A program made the translations under genes and the position numbers. The notes below the pieces were generated by a model. That model was not told the DNA's origin. It worked only from the letters and a program-made list of their open reading frames with translations, and searched no databases. From positions 2,503,902-2,567,901 of the forward strand of contig NC_087076.1 in the NCBI RefSeq assembly GCF_026151205.1: a stretch of DNA of 64,000 nt, in the 5' to 3' direction. The DNA comes from Bolinopsis microptera (taxonomy: Eukaryota; Ctenophora; Tentaculata; Lobata; Bolinopsidae). Positions 12,031 through 25,214 of the stretch are shown piece by piece; within the stretch, counting starts at the first letter, position 1; each line of letters opens with the position of its first letter.

Positions 12031-12256
12031 CGTATAATTAGTGATGTGATCCATGGATTGAATTTAATTGACATAGAAATGGGCTAGATCTGGGGTAGAG
12101 TTCACATGTCAATTCTATAAATCATAGCTGTACATTAAGAAGTCAACATGATCTGACTTCTCGACTCGTAGATCACATAAAGGACGGGAGCTCTTGCTAA
12201 AGGGGGGGGGGGGGGGGGGGGGGGTTCAATCCATGGATCACATCACTAATTATACG
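12031..12256. repeat. Inverted repeat (32-bp arms) with a 23-G run beside the right arm
   Basis: The arm at 12031-12062 (starting cgtataattagtgatgtgat) is the exact reverse complement of 12225-12256. A G23 run at 12202-12224 directly precedes the right arm; no matching C run is seen near the left arm. Weaker outer mirror segments (around 11957 and 12321) suggest a larger fold-back element of about 380 bp. No clear target duplication was found. Confidence 0.75.
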
Positions 12257-13864
12257 CCACAAGCTTCAAGCTTGCATGTTAATTACTTGATGACGTATAT
12301 GGTGGATCATATCACTCCGGCCCCAAAGTCTGGCAGCCGGTATTTCATGATAGAAGTTGGACATTTTCTCTCATTTTCACACGTAGAATCTTATTTTCTT
12401 TCCCTCAGTGACGGTTTGAGGAGACACTGCATCTCACTGCTCGGTGGAGACACGGGGATATGAAGCTGTTAATCCCTCTTAAAGTCCACTGCACGTTGTC
12501 ACAGAGCCTCAGTCCGATCAGAGCAAGCAGCAAAGATCAAAGGAGACTTTTCCTCCAATGTCAAACAGATAAATTTCGACAGAAAACTTCTAGCAGACCT
12601 CGGATGATTTAGGAAAGTAAACATACTTGCAATCTGTAAGACAAGTGACTCTACAGGAACTAGCAAGAGGCAGAGAAAGTGAAGAAGATTCGACGACCGA
12701 AGCCTAGCAGATAAAATAATAGCCGATGAATTTGATACGACATCATAAAATACTGGAGTCCACAAAGGAGCATGTCCTACTTTTCAGCCGCTCCTCAATC
12801 GACAGATCCTCTTGATGGCTTGCAGACATCACGTCCTTGAGGCGGATCTTGTAAGAGGATCTGCCTCTAAGCAACTGTTCGGTGACACAACATCACTTGA
12901 AGTAACCCTTTTTAAGATCATGAAGACCTCCTGGGAAGATCTCAATCTGCAGAACATTGTCCTTCCTGATATCCCTACTTGCAACAGGAACGGAAGATCT
13001 TCTATCCTTCATTACTCAAATCCGTCAACTCAACAACCAGCCCAGGAGAATAAAAGGAATTACTAGAGCTAAACTTATCCATGGAGAAAGCATAGAGATG
13101 AAGAAAGGATGCGTCTTCCAGATACAAAGACCTGGAGCTGACCACCATGTCAGATGGATGGCTAAGTCCATATACATTATGAAAATGATTCTACTTCACT
13201 AGATACCACTTCACTGGACGAAGAAGAGAGACGTGCAGAAGATGGCTCACGTTGTTGTCTTCGTTTACTTAAGAGCTTGGTTCAACGCTCCTTTCCTTGA
13301 ATCTGCAGCCTCCGCCGACACCCGTTTGTTACACTTACAGAGTCTTCAGAAGTACAAGAGTGTGGACAGAGTATTAGCCATCATCACGACAGTCCTCAAG
13401 ACATACCTTTAGAGCGAAGAACTCTCCTTGCAGCAAGAATAGGCCAACAAACTCTTGAAGCAATTCAAGTTGGAACTTGAAAACTTGTGTTCGGTTGTTA
13501 ATGTTATTGAGCTTTATGAACGTCAAATAAGCCTAATTGATGAAAAATTATTCTGATATGTTTTGGTTTTATGACCAGGGGTTATGACAAATATATAATA
13601 AGGATGTTGGTCTAGTTTCTCGTACGGGTTTTCAACATACGCTTTAGTCCTACACTCTAGTTTGGGGTTGGATTTTAAATAGTCACTTGAAGTACGTGTT
13701 AAAGTATCCTACGTGTTGGTCGAGTGTTGAGTGATTAAACATCTTGATCGCATGTTTATTGTTTACTGTTTAGTGTAGACCTTGTTCAGTAGAAACTCAG
13801 TACGGTGGTCCGCGGTAAATTTCATTCTTTATTATACGAAAATGCATGACCTGCATGAGGTATG
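12257..13864. other. No gene; possibly decayed mobile-element coding sequence
   Basis: Base composition rises in GC at about 12,490-13,480 relative to its surroundings. Several frames of 80-90 codons overlap in different phases, which looks like an old coding region broken by frameshifts. No motif could be matched to a known transposase or reverse transcriptase, so no identity is given. Confidence 0.35.
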
Positions 13865-14782
13865 TTACCTGGGGACCCCAGGCTATAATGTTCCGCCGAA
13901 TAGAGATTCGGCGGAATGACAGACTAAGCGCCGCCCAGTAAGAGGTATGATAATACTGGGTTTCGAAATCTTTTAAATATCTATTCGATTGAGTCTTATT
14001 ACCTGGGGACCCCGTTTTAAATTCTCATAAACGTATCAATTGAATATATTTACTAAAACTCAAGTCTCATATTAAAGTATTAATATGACAACTGTGTTTA
14101 AGAACACAAAGCCCGGGGTCCCCGGGTAAATTTAAAGCTAGGAATCATTATATTTATAAGTGAATTGTGTATTTGGTACTGGCCATAGTACTCCCGTCAA
14201 TCTATTTGTCATGTCAATAGTTTACTGTTTACGAATGAGTCCATCATGTACTGTTCTCTTTGATGTATGTAATCAAATTATTAGATTATTAAAGTTAACA
14301 TTTTGTGAAATGTCAATCACTTTATTATATTTACCTCAACCTGTAGACCTCTGGCTTTTAACACAATTGATATACCATATATAATATATGGTGGAATTAC
14401 ATCGGTCGCGTTTTTGTGTGGAATGCTAGGCGAGTTGTTATGTGATCATATTCATTAATTAATAATAGTTATATAATCATGAAACCTTTGATCCGTCAAA
14501 GTTCGGAATTGCAATTGACCAAAGGACATGAGGAGAACCTTCATGAAGTATCACGCTACTGCACCTAGAACTTACATTTCTCTTGTTGCCACTGTCACGT
14601 ACTTCTTCAAAAACGTATGAACGGTCTTCAGATATGAGATTATTACATTACAAAACATATATTTTGCGCGCTCAGCATTCCACGCGCAAAAACGCGCCCG
14701 TTTAGAGAGACTTGCGCGTATTAGAGGGTTCAGTCTCACCAGGCTATGTTAATGAACATAATAGCCTGGGGTCCTCAGGTAA
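13865..14782. mobile_element. Palindromic element with TTACCTGGGGACCCC ends, with a nested shorter copy
   Basis: The left end at 13865 reads ttacctggggaccccaggct. The right end at about 14753-14782 is its near reverse complement (aatagcctggggtcctcagg then taa). A second pair of such ends lies inside at 13999 and 14129, outlining a 131-bp unit. Related sequence occurs at about 58,200-58,446 and, degenerate, at about 3,880-3,960. There is no coding capacity, so it behaves like a miniature inverted-repeat element family. Whether the outer pair is one element or two independent insertions is not certain. Confidence 0.6.
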
Positions 14783-16116
14783 AAAACAAATACCTACTTG
14801 CCCATCGATTAAGCAGTCGCCAAAACAAGGCTCAAAGTTAATTTACCTTCACACCTTGTTTTGGAGATTGAAGGATGTCAATGAATAAATAATGGATAAT
14901 ATTAATACTGAATATGATGGATAATCAGTATTACCAATAAAATCCACAATCACGAATCATGTTTTAGGAAAGAAAATTTTTTTTAGGAAAGAAAAATTTT
15001 TATTTACCACAAAACAATCAATACATAATGTTATATTCATAAATAAATTCAAATTTCAATTTCAAACACATATACAGTACGCCGCGCACACAGCCACGAT
15101 GGGCAAGCACTCGCAACTGGATGCCGAAACAAACGGCACAAGTCTTGCACCGTTCATGCAGCATACGTCGCGAGATATCATGAGCTCCGCGCCGCTAACT
15201 CTGCGATTCTAACGGATGAATTAGGCTCCCCTCCGACAGAAACACAGGTAATAGGGGGTTGTGGTAGGACACGAACACTGTTCGTTAACTCGTACCCTGG
15301 GTACCCCCTAGATTTATGTCCCGCCGGAGAGAGCTCACCACCAGTCATATCGAAAGCAGCTTTTAATTCTGCATTGTAAATATCCCGTCGTCATAATAAA
15401 TATATATTACCACTACACACTTGTCACTACACACTTTTATGCACAGTACAACTAAAGTATTAACAAGAGACAGAAGAGTTTTACATCGGCTCAGCACCGC
15501 CAGGACGTTGGCTATACAGGTGGTTCATAAATTAGTTTGATTTGGGTACGGTTCGACCGGGAAAGTGGTCGGGATTAGTTCTCATAATGAGTGATCACTG
15601 TCGTCAGAAATATTAGAGCGGGAACTTCCCCAGGTTCCAGACGAAACGCGCACAGTATTTAGAGTTTCAGCGCGCAATGCTGTGCGCCTTCCCATATTGT
15701 TTTGTCATTCGGCGATCGCGTTCAACGTGACTGGTGAGGAAGTGTTATGTTGTTTACCTAAATTCAAGCATGGTATTCATAGATAAGATTAACAGTCAGT
15801 AAGTGGGAATAACAGGCACAAATCACTTTATACTCATAATTCAGTGAAATTTTTGTCACACCAATCAGTTCCATACCTGTTTTGAGCTCTTAGAAGTAAC
15901 TGTTTAAGCAAATTCTTGACAGAGCTGCAAGAGGAGGTGAAATTCATCGGCCCAAACACAGATAATGGACAATATACCGACAACAATACTAAAAACCCGA
16001 GTGCCGCATTGACTTTTCCGAATCCGTTTTTGTTATAACCCTGTCTGGGTTACTGGTTTACAAAGAATACACAAATTATAATTACAATTAAAAGAATAAT
16101 AAAGTTATAGTAATAC
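14783..16116. other. Non-coding, no feature recognised
   Basis: Mixed AT-rich and moderately GC-rich DNA. A gtaccctgggtacccc palindrome near 15,292-15,308 resembles the ends of the element to the left. Nothing coding was seen. Confidence 0.45.
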
Positions 16117-19100
16117 AATGAGTACAGTGGCGTAACGACCGCCCCTGCTAACCCTGCTAGCAGGGGGGCGGCACCTTAGGGGGGCGGCATTTTTCCGCCC
16201 CATTACACAATTTTGCCGCCCCCTGTAGCCGGTGATGACCCGTGACTCTTCATACCGAAGTAAAAAAAGTAAAGAAATTAGTTGAACGTGTCTACTACTC
16301 CAAAATTCTACACGAATTTATAGCGCAACTTAACCACGCGCTGAAAGTTGCGCAAAAAGTGATAACGATACTACACTTTCATTGTTTAAACTTTAGCGCG
16401 GAGGCCAATTTCTAATGATGCGCGGTGTGACTAAAGTTTATACGACGGTAATTGTGTGAACTCTAACCTTCGAGGTTTGCAGTTTGTGACTTTTCAATAA
16501 TTTTAAATCCGGCTCCTTAAAACCTGGGCTCTGGCCATGTTAGTTATCGTAGTAGGACAAATAGAAACAACCGTTTCGAGATACACTTATAAATTATGTT
16601 AAGTAAAATAAACATCATGATCACAGATCAAGTCAACCCAATTACAACAATTTACAAAATACAAAAAAATAAATAAATGTTCAGTGGAAACGCTTGATGC
16701 GCCCTGCTTTTGCACTGGCAAATTTTTGTACCAGCTTCGAGCGATCAAGTTTGTCAACCTCACTGTTCTCAATTGAGATGAGAGCTAAATCCTTAAGTCT
16801 AGATTGTGACATAGTCGACCTTAGATAAGTTTTTATCAACTTTAACTTCGAGAAGGACCGTTCCGCCGATGCAACAGTGACTGGTATAGCTATGAAAAGC
16901 ATCAAGGCTGCTACCAACTGCGGACACAACAGCGGAAGGTCTCTCTCGAAGATAAAGTTGATCAACTGGAGAGGACTTGTCACATCTTCGGTCCTTAGCT
17001 CACTCCCGTAATCTTCCTTCAGGTCAATTAACTCGTCTGCCAATGATGGCTGCAAGTCCTTGTGGTAGATCTTTACCAACTCATTCGCAGCAGTTCGGAG
17101 GTCCGTGCAACTCTTCGTCAGTATGTGTTTGGGCTGCAAACACGCGAACTTGCTCACTATTGAGTTGTGTCCCTCAAATCGAAGAAGGATTTGTTCCCGA
17201 CATGTCTTCAGTGTGGGAAGAAATATCTGTACCTTGAACAAATCCTTCTTCGATGGTTCTGGTAAGTTCTGGCCACGAAGTTGACCAGAATATCTGTAGA
17301 GGTTCCGGGCCATGGTGAGCTGGAATGACTGCTCGGCCCCAGCATAGATGGCTTGCTGCTGAGCTTCTACGATGAGAGTATCCCAATTTCCCTCTAGATT
17401 TCGGAGAAATCTTGTAAAGCTGCTGAGAGCAGCTGGCACAACTCCAATGTCCAGGTTTTTAGCCTGGAGCATGTTAGTAATAGTCTGTGCCTTGGAGAGC
17501 AGCTTCTCCCAAAACACCAGAGTAATGGTGAACTCGAAAGTTCTAACTCTACTCAAAAGTCCCGCAGATGTTCGGCAGTTGGTGAGTGATAGCTTCGTCA
17601 GAAGTCTGATGATATCTGGCTGCCGATTCTTGATGGCCCTAACGCTTTCATGACGAGACGACCACCTCGTTGGGCAAAGTTTTTTTAGGTCTAAGCCCGG
17701 AGAGTTCATCTTCAGCTCCTCCCAGCGTAATGAGCTCGATCCAACAAACGTAAAAACCTGGCCCAGACAGTCGAAGAAATCACTGGTGTGGTTGGTAGCA
17801 GCCACAACATCTTTTATCACCAAACACAGATTGTGGGTCGAACAGTGCACGAAGGGAACAGGGTTCGTGGTTCTGTTCTTCAGTATCGTCTGTACTCCCC
17901 CATAAACTCCCGACATAACACTGGCTCCGTCAAATCCCTGTCCTCTAAGTTTGTCCAGCGTGATTCCCAGCTTCTGGAGTTCTTCAATAGCGAGATTAGC
18001 AATAGCCTCTGCTTTTCCAGATGACATTGCGATGAATCCGAGGAAGGTCTCATGCACCTGTACTTGAGAGTCTCGAACGGAAACCCAGCGCACCACCAAA
18101 CTTAATTGGTCTACCTGTGAGGGAAATATGTCAATAAAATAGCTTCTAGATTCTAATACACATCCGATGGAAGAAATAAATGTACAACATAGTGAAAAGG
18201 GAAGGTGTAACGGTATTTTTCTTTACCATTGTCCACTGTACAGACATAATCATATTACATAAACAAATTTGAAATCAAAATGTATTTGACCAAAAGATGG
18301 AACGAACCTTTCCCAGATCAACTGTCGAATCAAGGATAATCGAAAAGTAGGGGCTCTTTAGGATATCCGATACCAAGGAGATCCGCATTTCCTCGGCGAT
18401 AAGGGAGATCAGCTCGTTTTGGATCGCAGGGCTCAGATATTTGGTCTTCCCCTTGGGCGTGGCGATCACTTGCTTCAGGAGACCGTCAAACTGGGCAAGC
18501 AGTTTGACCAACTCTAGGAAGTTGGATCCCTCACAAACTCCATCCCCCACAACCTCTCTGTGTCCACGTAATCCAATGTTCATAGAGGCAGCAGCTATTA
18601 TGATGGCAATTACCCGCTCGACGACCAGAGTCCACTTTTTTTCGTTCTCCTCGATGATCTTCAGCTCTTGAAGATCGACTGGGCTTTTGATGAAGTGCAG
18701 TCGATTTTTATGCGCCTCTGCGTGGCTCTCGGACGTCTCATGTGTCTTCATCTTCTTGGAGATGCCATACTTCTTACTGGGAAGAATCTTGTCTGCCCAC
18801 GGTGATTTGGCTTTATCCCCGAACAGCCAGCATGTCTCGCAGTAGGCATATTTGCCTAGTGGAGAATAGCAGAGCCATTTTCTTCGCAGTTCGAGTCCAT
18901 TCTGTTGCTTACTAACATAGTAGTTCGACAACGTTGAGGGTTGACAAGGTCCGTGTTGCAGTATCGCCCGCTTGTCAGCGATGCTGAGACATTGTCTGTC
19001 TTTGAACAGCTCCTTGTCGCTCGGCCAGTTCACCTCCAGTGATAGAGCAGCTGCAGCTTCCACTACAGCATCGACTTCGTTGCTTCCTTCACCTGGCGCA

Positions 19101-21535
19101 GATTTCATGATCAACTGTAAAAAGCAAGCCAAAAATGAAGATGTTTCTGTGAAAAGAAATTTAAGGATGTGGCAGTCAATCTATGATGTAATATCTAAGA
19201 TCACACCATTCACGACGAGATAATAGACTGATTATCGTATCATACTCCGTATTACTATTTGTTAGTAATTAGTTATGAGTTATGATAACAAGTCAATTAT
19301 ATGTACTTTCTTGCACTAACAGGAGTTTTAGAGAATCATGTCACTATTTCAGTAAATTAGTAAAGACTTATTATTTTGGGGTTCCTCCAGTAATTTTCTT
19401 ACCTGTTTCGTCGTCCGATTCAAATTGGAGAAACTCCAACTCTTCATCTGGTTCCTCGACTGGATCGGGACGGCTCTCCTCCCGCCAATACACGTCTTGT
19501 GCTGCTACTCGGGCTTCTGCGGCAGTAGGGAACGCTGGTCCTGCAGTTGCAGTGAAGCTTGTTATCTTGGGATAGGACTTCATAAACTCATCCTTCTTCT
19601 TCTTCTTGTTTCTGTACGCTGCCCCAGATTCTTTAGTACGCTTCATGTTAACTGTTGTGAAAAAATAATCAATCAAGAGGTCGGTCGTCGTCAATTACAA
19701 ATTGCAATGCGATTGATTGTCGAATTAGATATATTGTATACATGATGATGAGTAGTGAGCAGCCTGCAACTTATTATCATGTTAATAATAATAATAATAA
19801 TAACAAATTATTATATAACCAAGAATGGTACTAGCTACTAATGTCAGAGCGGCTCTCCTAACAAAGAGAAAACTATAATATTTTATAATAATAGTATTGC
19901 TAATTTTCAAACCTAAAAAAAGTGGCTCTCGGGCGGTAGGACAATGGACATATCTCATGAGTGATGAGTGACGGAATGTTGGCTATCGCGGAAAATCACA
20001 GACTATAACAAAAATGTACGCATATGACACATGTAGATTAAATTGGTGGACAACAGTCATGCAACATGCTTTAAAAATCTATGTCAAGTGATGAGTCAAC
20101 TACATTAAAGGCTAAAGCTAACTTTAACACATGCTTCAGTAGGGGTACTGGGTAGGATATTGCACATCAGTACAGGAATAAACGTTATAACTAATATTAA
20201 CTTACGAAGTTCACGTTGTAAGACGAAAGTCGGGTGGCCCAAGTGGGTACGTGACCAAGAATACAGTAGCGCTTGCAGTCCTTCCAGTTTCCCATTTGAC
20301 CGGACGGCGGACTCTGAAAATATCCATGCGACAGTAATGCAAATCAGCCCTCAGGGATTAAATCCTAAGGGCTAAGACCTAACTTATCAACAAACGTCAT
20401 ACAAAAACATCATTAATACTGTGACTCGTGAACCGGCCAGCGCAAAGCTGAAAGGCGAAAGCACCGCTGACCTTAGGCAATTCCGATCAATGATCAATGA
20501 TCAATCAACAAAATCGAACGTCGACGGTCGAGTTCACAATATTGCAATTCATTACTAAAAACTAGTCATAGCAGTTAGTCGTGGCAATCTGCACACTGCA
20601 GGTTAACAATGGAGTCAATTGAATTGATTATTGATCTATAAGATTAACAACCGTTTAGTGTTTACACTTTACTATACCGTTAATAATACGAGATCTGAAT
20701 GAGCTGTTGAAATACTTAATATAGAATTGATCAACAATTTACTTAAATTAAAACTTAAGATTCAAGATTAAGATTGATAACTTTTAAGTGATAGCAGATA
20801 ACGATAAATGATAACTGTTTACTGTCAACTGATAGCTCATAGGCATGGAACTTATCAGATAACGGCTTAGTTTCTGCACTCAGCAGTCAGCAGTGAGCAG
20901 TCAGAACTCAGATTTCAGAAGTCACAAGTGACAACAAGTCTACAGTTTACACAATTACAATCATCAATCAATTATCAACAATCAACAATCAACAATCAAC
21001 AATGTACACGTATGACGTAGACGCCACTCGCCAGACGGTAGACGCAAGACGTAGTAGACTGTAGAGTACATTCTAGGGCACACGCCATACGGTAAAACCA
21101 AGATAACAAACGATTAGCATTCTGATAACTACACGTGCGTCGTGTATCGGTGTCTCGCATTGATATCATCGACTGACATGCAATTTCCTCCAATCACAAG
21201 GCAAGCAGCAGACCACGTGAATAAATTTTATCCAACGCGAACGCGCACAAAATGAATAGAGGTCGATATAATGGTATATTTTTGCTGCCTATGCGCGGCT
21301 CGATTTTAATATTTCGTGGGTTTAACACGCGCGCGTCTTGGTCAAAATTTAATTTGCTTTGTTTTCTTAGACGTCGTGTTGGTAAACATTACTGATTACA
21401 CAGTATACCCACTACACTGTAACTTCACGCGACGGACAAATCTCGGCGAGCGAAGCGAGCCGGCTCCGGATAGGGGCGGCAAATTTCAATTAGCAGGGGG
21501 GCGGCACAAAGTAACGTTACGCCACTGAATGAGTA
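16117..21535. mobile_element. Complete hAT DNA transposon with 8-bp target duplication
   Basis: The element is 16125-21527 (5,403 bp). Both tips read cagtggcgtaac as a perfect 12-bp inverted repeat, typical of hAT elements. The 8-bp direct repeat aatgagta flanks it exactly at 16117-16124 and 21528-21535. Just inside each end are GC-rich gcaggggggcggc motifs (twice in opposite orientation near the left end, once near the right), which look like subterminal transposase-binding repeats. It carries a minus-strand transposase gene. Identical target duplications and a largely open transposase point to recent insertion. About 1.9 kb to the right of the gene is 5' leader sequence without a recognised gene. 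Confidence 0.95.
16681..19646 (-). CDS. hAT transposase (zf-TTF / DUF4371 / C-terminal dimerisation type)
   Basis: Exon 3 is 18114-16681 and exon 2 ends at 18308; they join in phase to read DLGKVDQLSLVVRWV. Taking the ATG at 19108 gives 744 residues without a stop. The N-terminal part has a TTF-type zinc finger (WLCYSPLGKYAYCETCWLFG). The catalytic core shows ILDSTVDLGK and GQGFDGASVMSG, both carrying acidic residues expected of hAT enzymes. The C-terminus has the hAT dimerisation block IPVTVASAERSFSKLKLIKT, including the conserved Glu. A further 5' exon (19646-19403, starting MKRTKESGAAYRNKKKKKDE) fits the lysine-rich start of related proteins, but its donor does not join exon 2 in phase. 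The true start or acceptor is therefore unresolved, or there is a frameshift. Related host genes are of the ZMYM1 type, but the transposon termini make this the element's own gene. Confidence 0.9.
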
Positions 21536-24146
21536 ATGGATAAACTTGTGTTACTTTGTTTCTCTTGTTACTCAAACACTATGTAGGGTGAGTGAATGAC
21601 TGAATGACTGAATGACTCAACTCACTCTATACTACTGAATTACTAACTAGCTACTAAATAAATATCTCAACACTATAATAAATTAAATGTAAATAAAGTC
21701 TTCTTTAGATTAACTATAAAATTAACTTCTTAGGATAAACTACTAAGATCTCTTACAAACTCCCGTTTGTTGTAGGCTTCTGTTTCTTGTAGGCTTCTCT
21801 ATATTAGGTGAATACTTGATGATCATGAAGGGCCTCTTGAACTAACGACTGTAACTAATGAACAAAAACCCTGGGGGAAAACTACTGTGAGTAAAAGTAA
21901 AAGGAAATAGTAAAACCAAGTGAAACTAGAAAAGGAAAGAGGAAGCAGGAACTCCAAGACAAAGAAACTAAACTATAACTATAAATTACTTACCACTCTT
22001 TCCACGTCACAGAACACAGATCGTATCTGTCGACCAGAATCTGTAGGATCATTTAAATACTAGACACTCCTCTCTCTTCTGCTGAACTGCTAGAGTCTGG
22101 AGTCGACTTAAACACTGGAACACTCCTCTCTCTTCTGCTACACAGCTAGAGTCTGGAGTTGAACCTTATCTTCCTTCTGGAGTCCCTTTACCCCAACACT
22201 GTATATACAATCACTGGAACTAAACCTTTGCTAAAGTGAGATACAGGGTTAGATAAGTTGAGTACAATTACAAGCTACAAGATTGCGAACTTAAATAGAA
22301 TTAAGATTCTAACAGTTTTTACCGAATGCTCATATACCAGTTACTCATGCTGCATTTATAGTCTAATAATATTTATTTGTTTTATTCTCTAGCAAGCATT
22401 CTGTAAATCGGAATGTCGCATTTATTATAAAAAGAACTAGCCAACCTCCGCATTATAATCTTTCGTGTGCCAAGTTAGTTTATAAAATCTAATCATATTA
22501 TAATAAAATTGATCCAATAATTTAAGATGAACGGTATATTGTAGCTCATCATTGTTCAAATTCGAATGAATGAATTAATCAAGTTGTGTTCCCTTTCAAC
22601 CCAACTAAAAAACAAACAAATGCTTGCTCACCAGTGGTGACGCGATAAAACAACAATAATTGATTGAATTGTGCTATAGTCATTTTTATGTAATTACCTT
22701 CAGTTCAAATGAATTCCTAACCATGGGAATTTTGTTACCAGCGTCTCCTAGTTTAGGGAGATTATCAGCCAAATGATCAGAAACGTTATAGTATAGAGCG
22801 TGAAGAGGGCCCTGCCAAAATATTTAAAATTGTCTCAGGACACCCCTTCAGCTTCAGTACATCTACATTGTACATTCTAGTGTACTGTAATAATAATAAT
22901 AATAATTCTATACAGTTACATAATTGAAACAATTATGACCCCTTATTGTGGGCAAAGTATGTGTCTTTGTTAAAGTGTCCTGGTATAAACTTATCTGAGT
23001 GACTGCATTAAAATAATTTAAGGAGATTTATCTAAAAGGTCCTTAAATAATTTCAGATCTTTTTTGGCTCCTCCACTGGAGCTTTGCATAAATTCAATAT
23101 TTTTTCGTACCAGACAAATGTTATGTCGGCCTGGATACAGTACATTTCGCTACCAAATTTATTTTAAAAGTTCCACAATTTGGGGAAAAAGTGCCCCCTT
23201 TGATGATCCCCCTCCTGTACAGCATGATACCATACACTATACTATGACACTGATATATCACTAACAATATTGTCTTCCAAAGATCACTACTTGCTGGCCA
23301 CACACATCTGAACGAAATTCCCCTAGTCTAGTGTTTTTTCAAGTCTTGTTCTGTGAGTAAAGTATGTGTTTTAATAAAATGAATGTATATCTTTGAATTT
23401 TTAAGATTTAATTTGAGAATGAAGTATATAGAAATTTTTAATTAGCACTGTATAGTTTAAGATATTTATAGCTGATTATAACCATTGTTACAAAGGCCTT
23501 AATTTTTCACCAGCTCTCCAATATCCATCTTGAAGTTGCATTTTATATCATCAAACTACACAATATGAACTTAAGCATACTATATAGTGTAGACTTTCTG
23601 TCACAACAAGACTGCAACCCACAGTAACAAATATAAGTTCAGAACCCCTAATGTCTGCTAACAATTTTCTTCTGATCCTAATATGAGCCTTTTCTCTAAA
23701 AAGTCAACTGAACTAGCGTTTCAGTGTGTGCAAAAGCTTTCAGGCACGCACATTCCTTGCCCCGTTAGTTACCTGTCCCTTCAAAATCAAACTAACAGTC
23801 GAGGACAAAAAGTCATACACCAAATGAGCATTATATTTCTATGAATTGTTTTACATCTTTTTAATCTGTAAAATGTGCTAAAAATTAAATTTCTTGTTTC
23901 ATTGAAATTTCTTGTTTCATTGACCGATATATCGCATGATTGTTATTTTCAGCAAAACAAAGTTATATTTCTCAACAAAATCTTTACATGTCAACTAAAA
24001 TTAAACTGTATTCGCTTTTGTAGTTCTCTAGATTTGCTTAAGGTTTGTTCTCAGAACGTTTTTTGCTGAGTATATGTGTATGCTTATGAATTAGCTGATT
24101 TTCACTTCTCTAAATCAATCGTTCAGGTCATCAGTTTTTGTGGGTT
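21536..24146. other. Intergenic region with a local tandem duplication
   Basis: No gene was recognised. At about 22,050-22,160 a unit containing cactcctctctcttctgct and agctagagtctggagt-like sequence is repeated twice in tandem. Short tgaatgac repeats lie at 21,595-21,620 and (aat)n at 22,888-22,906. The stretch 23,400-23,960 is a dispersed repeat also found inverted at 59,345-59,860. The last 50 bases hold acceptor-like AGs before the DXO start. Confidence 0.55.
23400..23960. repeat. Dispersed repeat, copy 1 (inverted copy at 59.3-59.9 kb)
   Basis: Landmarks shared in reverse complement with 59,345-59,860 include atttcttgtttcattgaa, aattgttttacatctttttа-type sequence before it, a caaaaagtcatacaccaaat segment, and gcacgcacattccttgcccc versus its diverged partner. 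Identity is partial with indels. It is non-coding in both places. The second copy adjoins a zinc-knuckle retroelement remnant, so it may be that element's untranslated region. Confidence 0.65.
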
Positions 24147-25214
24147 ATGAATAATCCAGAATATAGTCCTTCAAAAAAGCCCAAGTACAATGGATCACAG
24201 ACTACACATTTTACCAAATCCCGTTTCTTATTAGACTCTGCTACTGACCGCCAGAAATATAAACTTCCAGTCAAATCACTTGCATACAATCCTATCATGT
24301 TGGGAGAATTTTCATTGTCTAAGGACAGGATATTTTCTAATGGGGCCACAATACCAACTATTAAAGATGATGCAAAATTGCCAATCGATCTTAATGATGG
24401 ATTTGAAGACTGGTATGATTCATCAGAAATACCGACACTGGATGTTTTGTTCAAGTGGATATGTGATAACAACTTTGTTATTGATAATATAGGCCTTCTG
24501 ACATATCGTGGACTTTTGAAGAAAATAGCTGTGACAAAATATGATGTTTACAAAAACCATTGGTGTGTTAGATTAAGTAAGTTATATTCTACTGTCATAA
24601 TGGATGAGGTTGATACTGAGGAACAGAAAAGAAAGCGCCGCTCTGAGTCAGTGCAACAAAAGAAATTTCAGTACTATGGCCATAAATTTGAAAAGGAAAT
24701 TCTCGAGGTTGAAGATGATCAAAAAGAAAGTGATATTGTTGTGACGTCAAAAATTGGACAGTACAGATGTCTGTTAGCTGCTGAAGTTGATGGCAAAGAC
24801 AAAATGGGAAATATTGTTGAGATAAAAACACACCGCATAATGCTAAACGGTCATCACAAACAAGCTTTCGAGCGTAGTAAACTATTGAACACTTATCTAC
24901 AGTGCTATATTGCAGGTATCAGTCAAACTTGTTTTGGGTTCAGGGATCAGAGAGGGCATGTGACTCAAGTCAAGAACTATTCTCTTGATGAAATTGAGGA
25001 GCGTTGTGTGAAAGTGTGGAACAAAGATGCCATAATGCAATTTCTGAGTGAGGTCCTAAAGTGGGCCCTTAATCAGATAGAAACTGGAAAAGTGTATCAT
25101 CTGCTGTATTCTGGTGATAATCACATAACTCTGCAACAGGTTGAATATGTTAAGTATTTGCCGGATTGGTTTATTGATCATGCTAAAAAATCTCACGAGA
25201 ATAACAATTCTTAG
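24147..25214 (+). CDS. DXO: DXO/Rai1-family decapping and 5'-3' exoribonuclease
   Basis: A single-exon frame of 355 residues. DXO enzymes remove incomplete or non-canonical caps (including NAD) from RNA 5' ends and degrade the body, mainly in the nucleus. Family motifs appear in order: TYRGLLKKIAVTKYD, YYGHKFE, the metal-binding AAEVDG (E213, D215) and VEIKT (E225, K227), then FERSKLLNTYLQCYIAGI and CFGFRDQRGHVTQV. These acidic and lysine residues match the catalytic set known in DXO, so the enzyme should be active. The ATG at 24147 was chosen because the frame upstream has only non-ATG codons and an acceptor-like tcag ends 12 bases before it. Length is near the human protein's. ATP23 follows 327 bases downstream on the same strand. 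Confidence 0.93.
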   Translation: MNNPEYSPSKKPKYNGSQTTHFTKSRFLLDSATDRQKYKLPVKSLAYNPIMLGEFSLSKDRIFSNGATIPTIKDDAKLPIDLNDGFEDWYDSSEIPTLDVLFKWICDNNFVIDNIGLLTYRGLLKKIAVTKYDVYKNHWCVRLSKLYSTVIMDEVDTEEQKRKRRSESVQQKKFQYYGHKFEKEILEVEDDQKESDIVVTSKIGQYRCLLAAEVDGKDKMGNIVEIKTHRIMLNGHHKQAFERSKLLNTYLQCYIAGISQTCFGFRDQRGHVTQVKNYSLDEIEERCVKVWNKDAIMQFLSEVLKWALNQIETGKVYHLLYSGDNHITLQQVEYVKYLPDWFIDHAKKSHENNNS

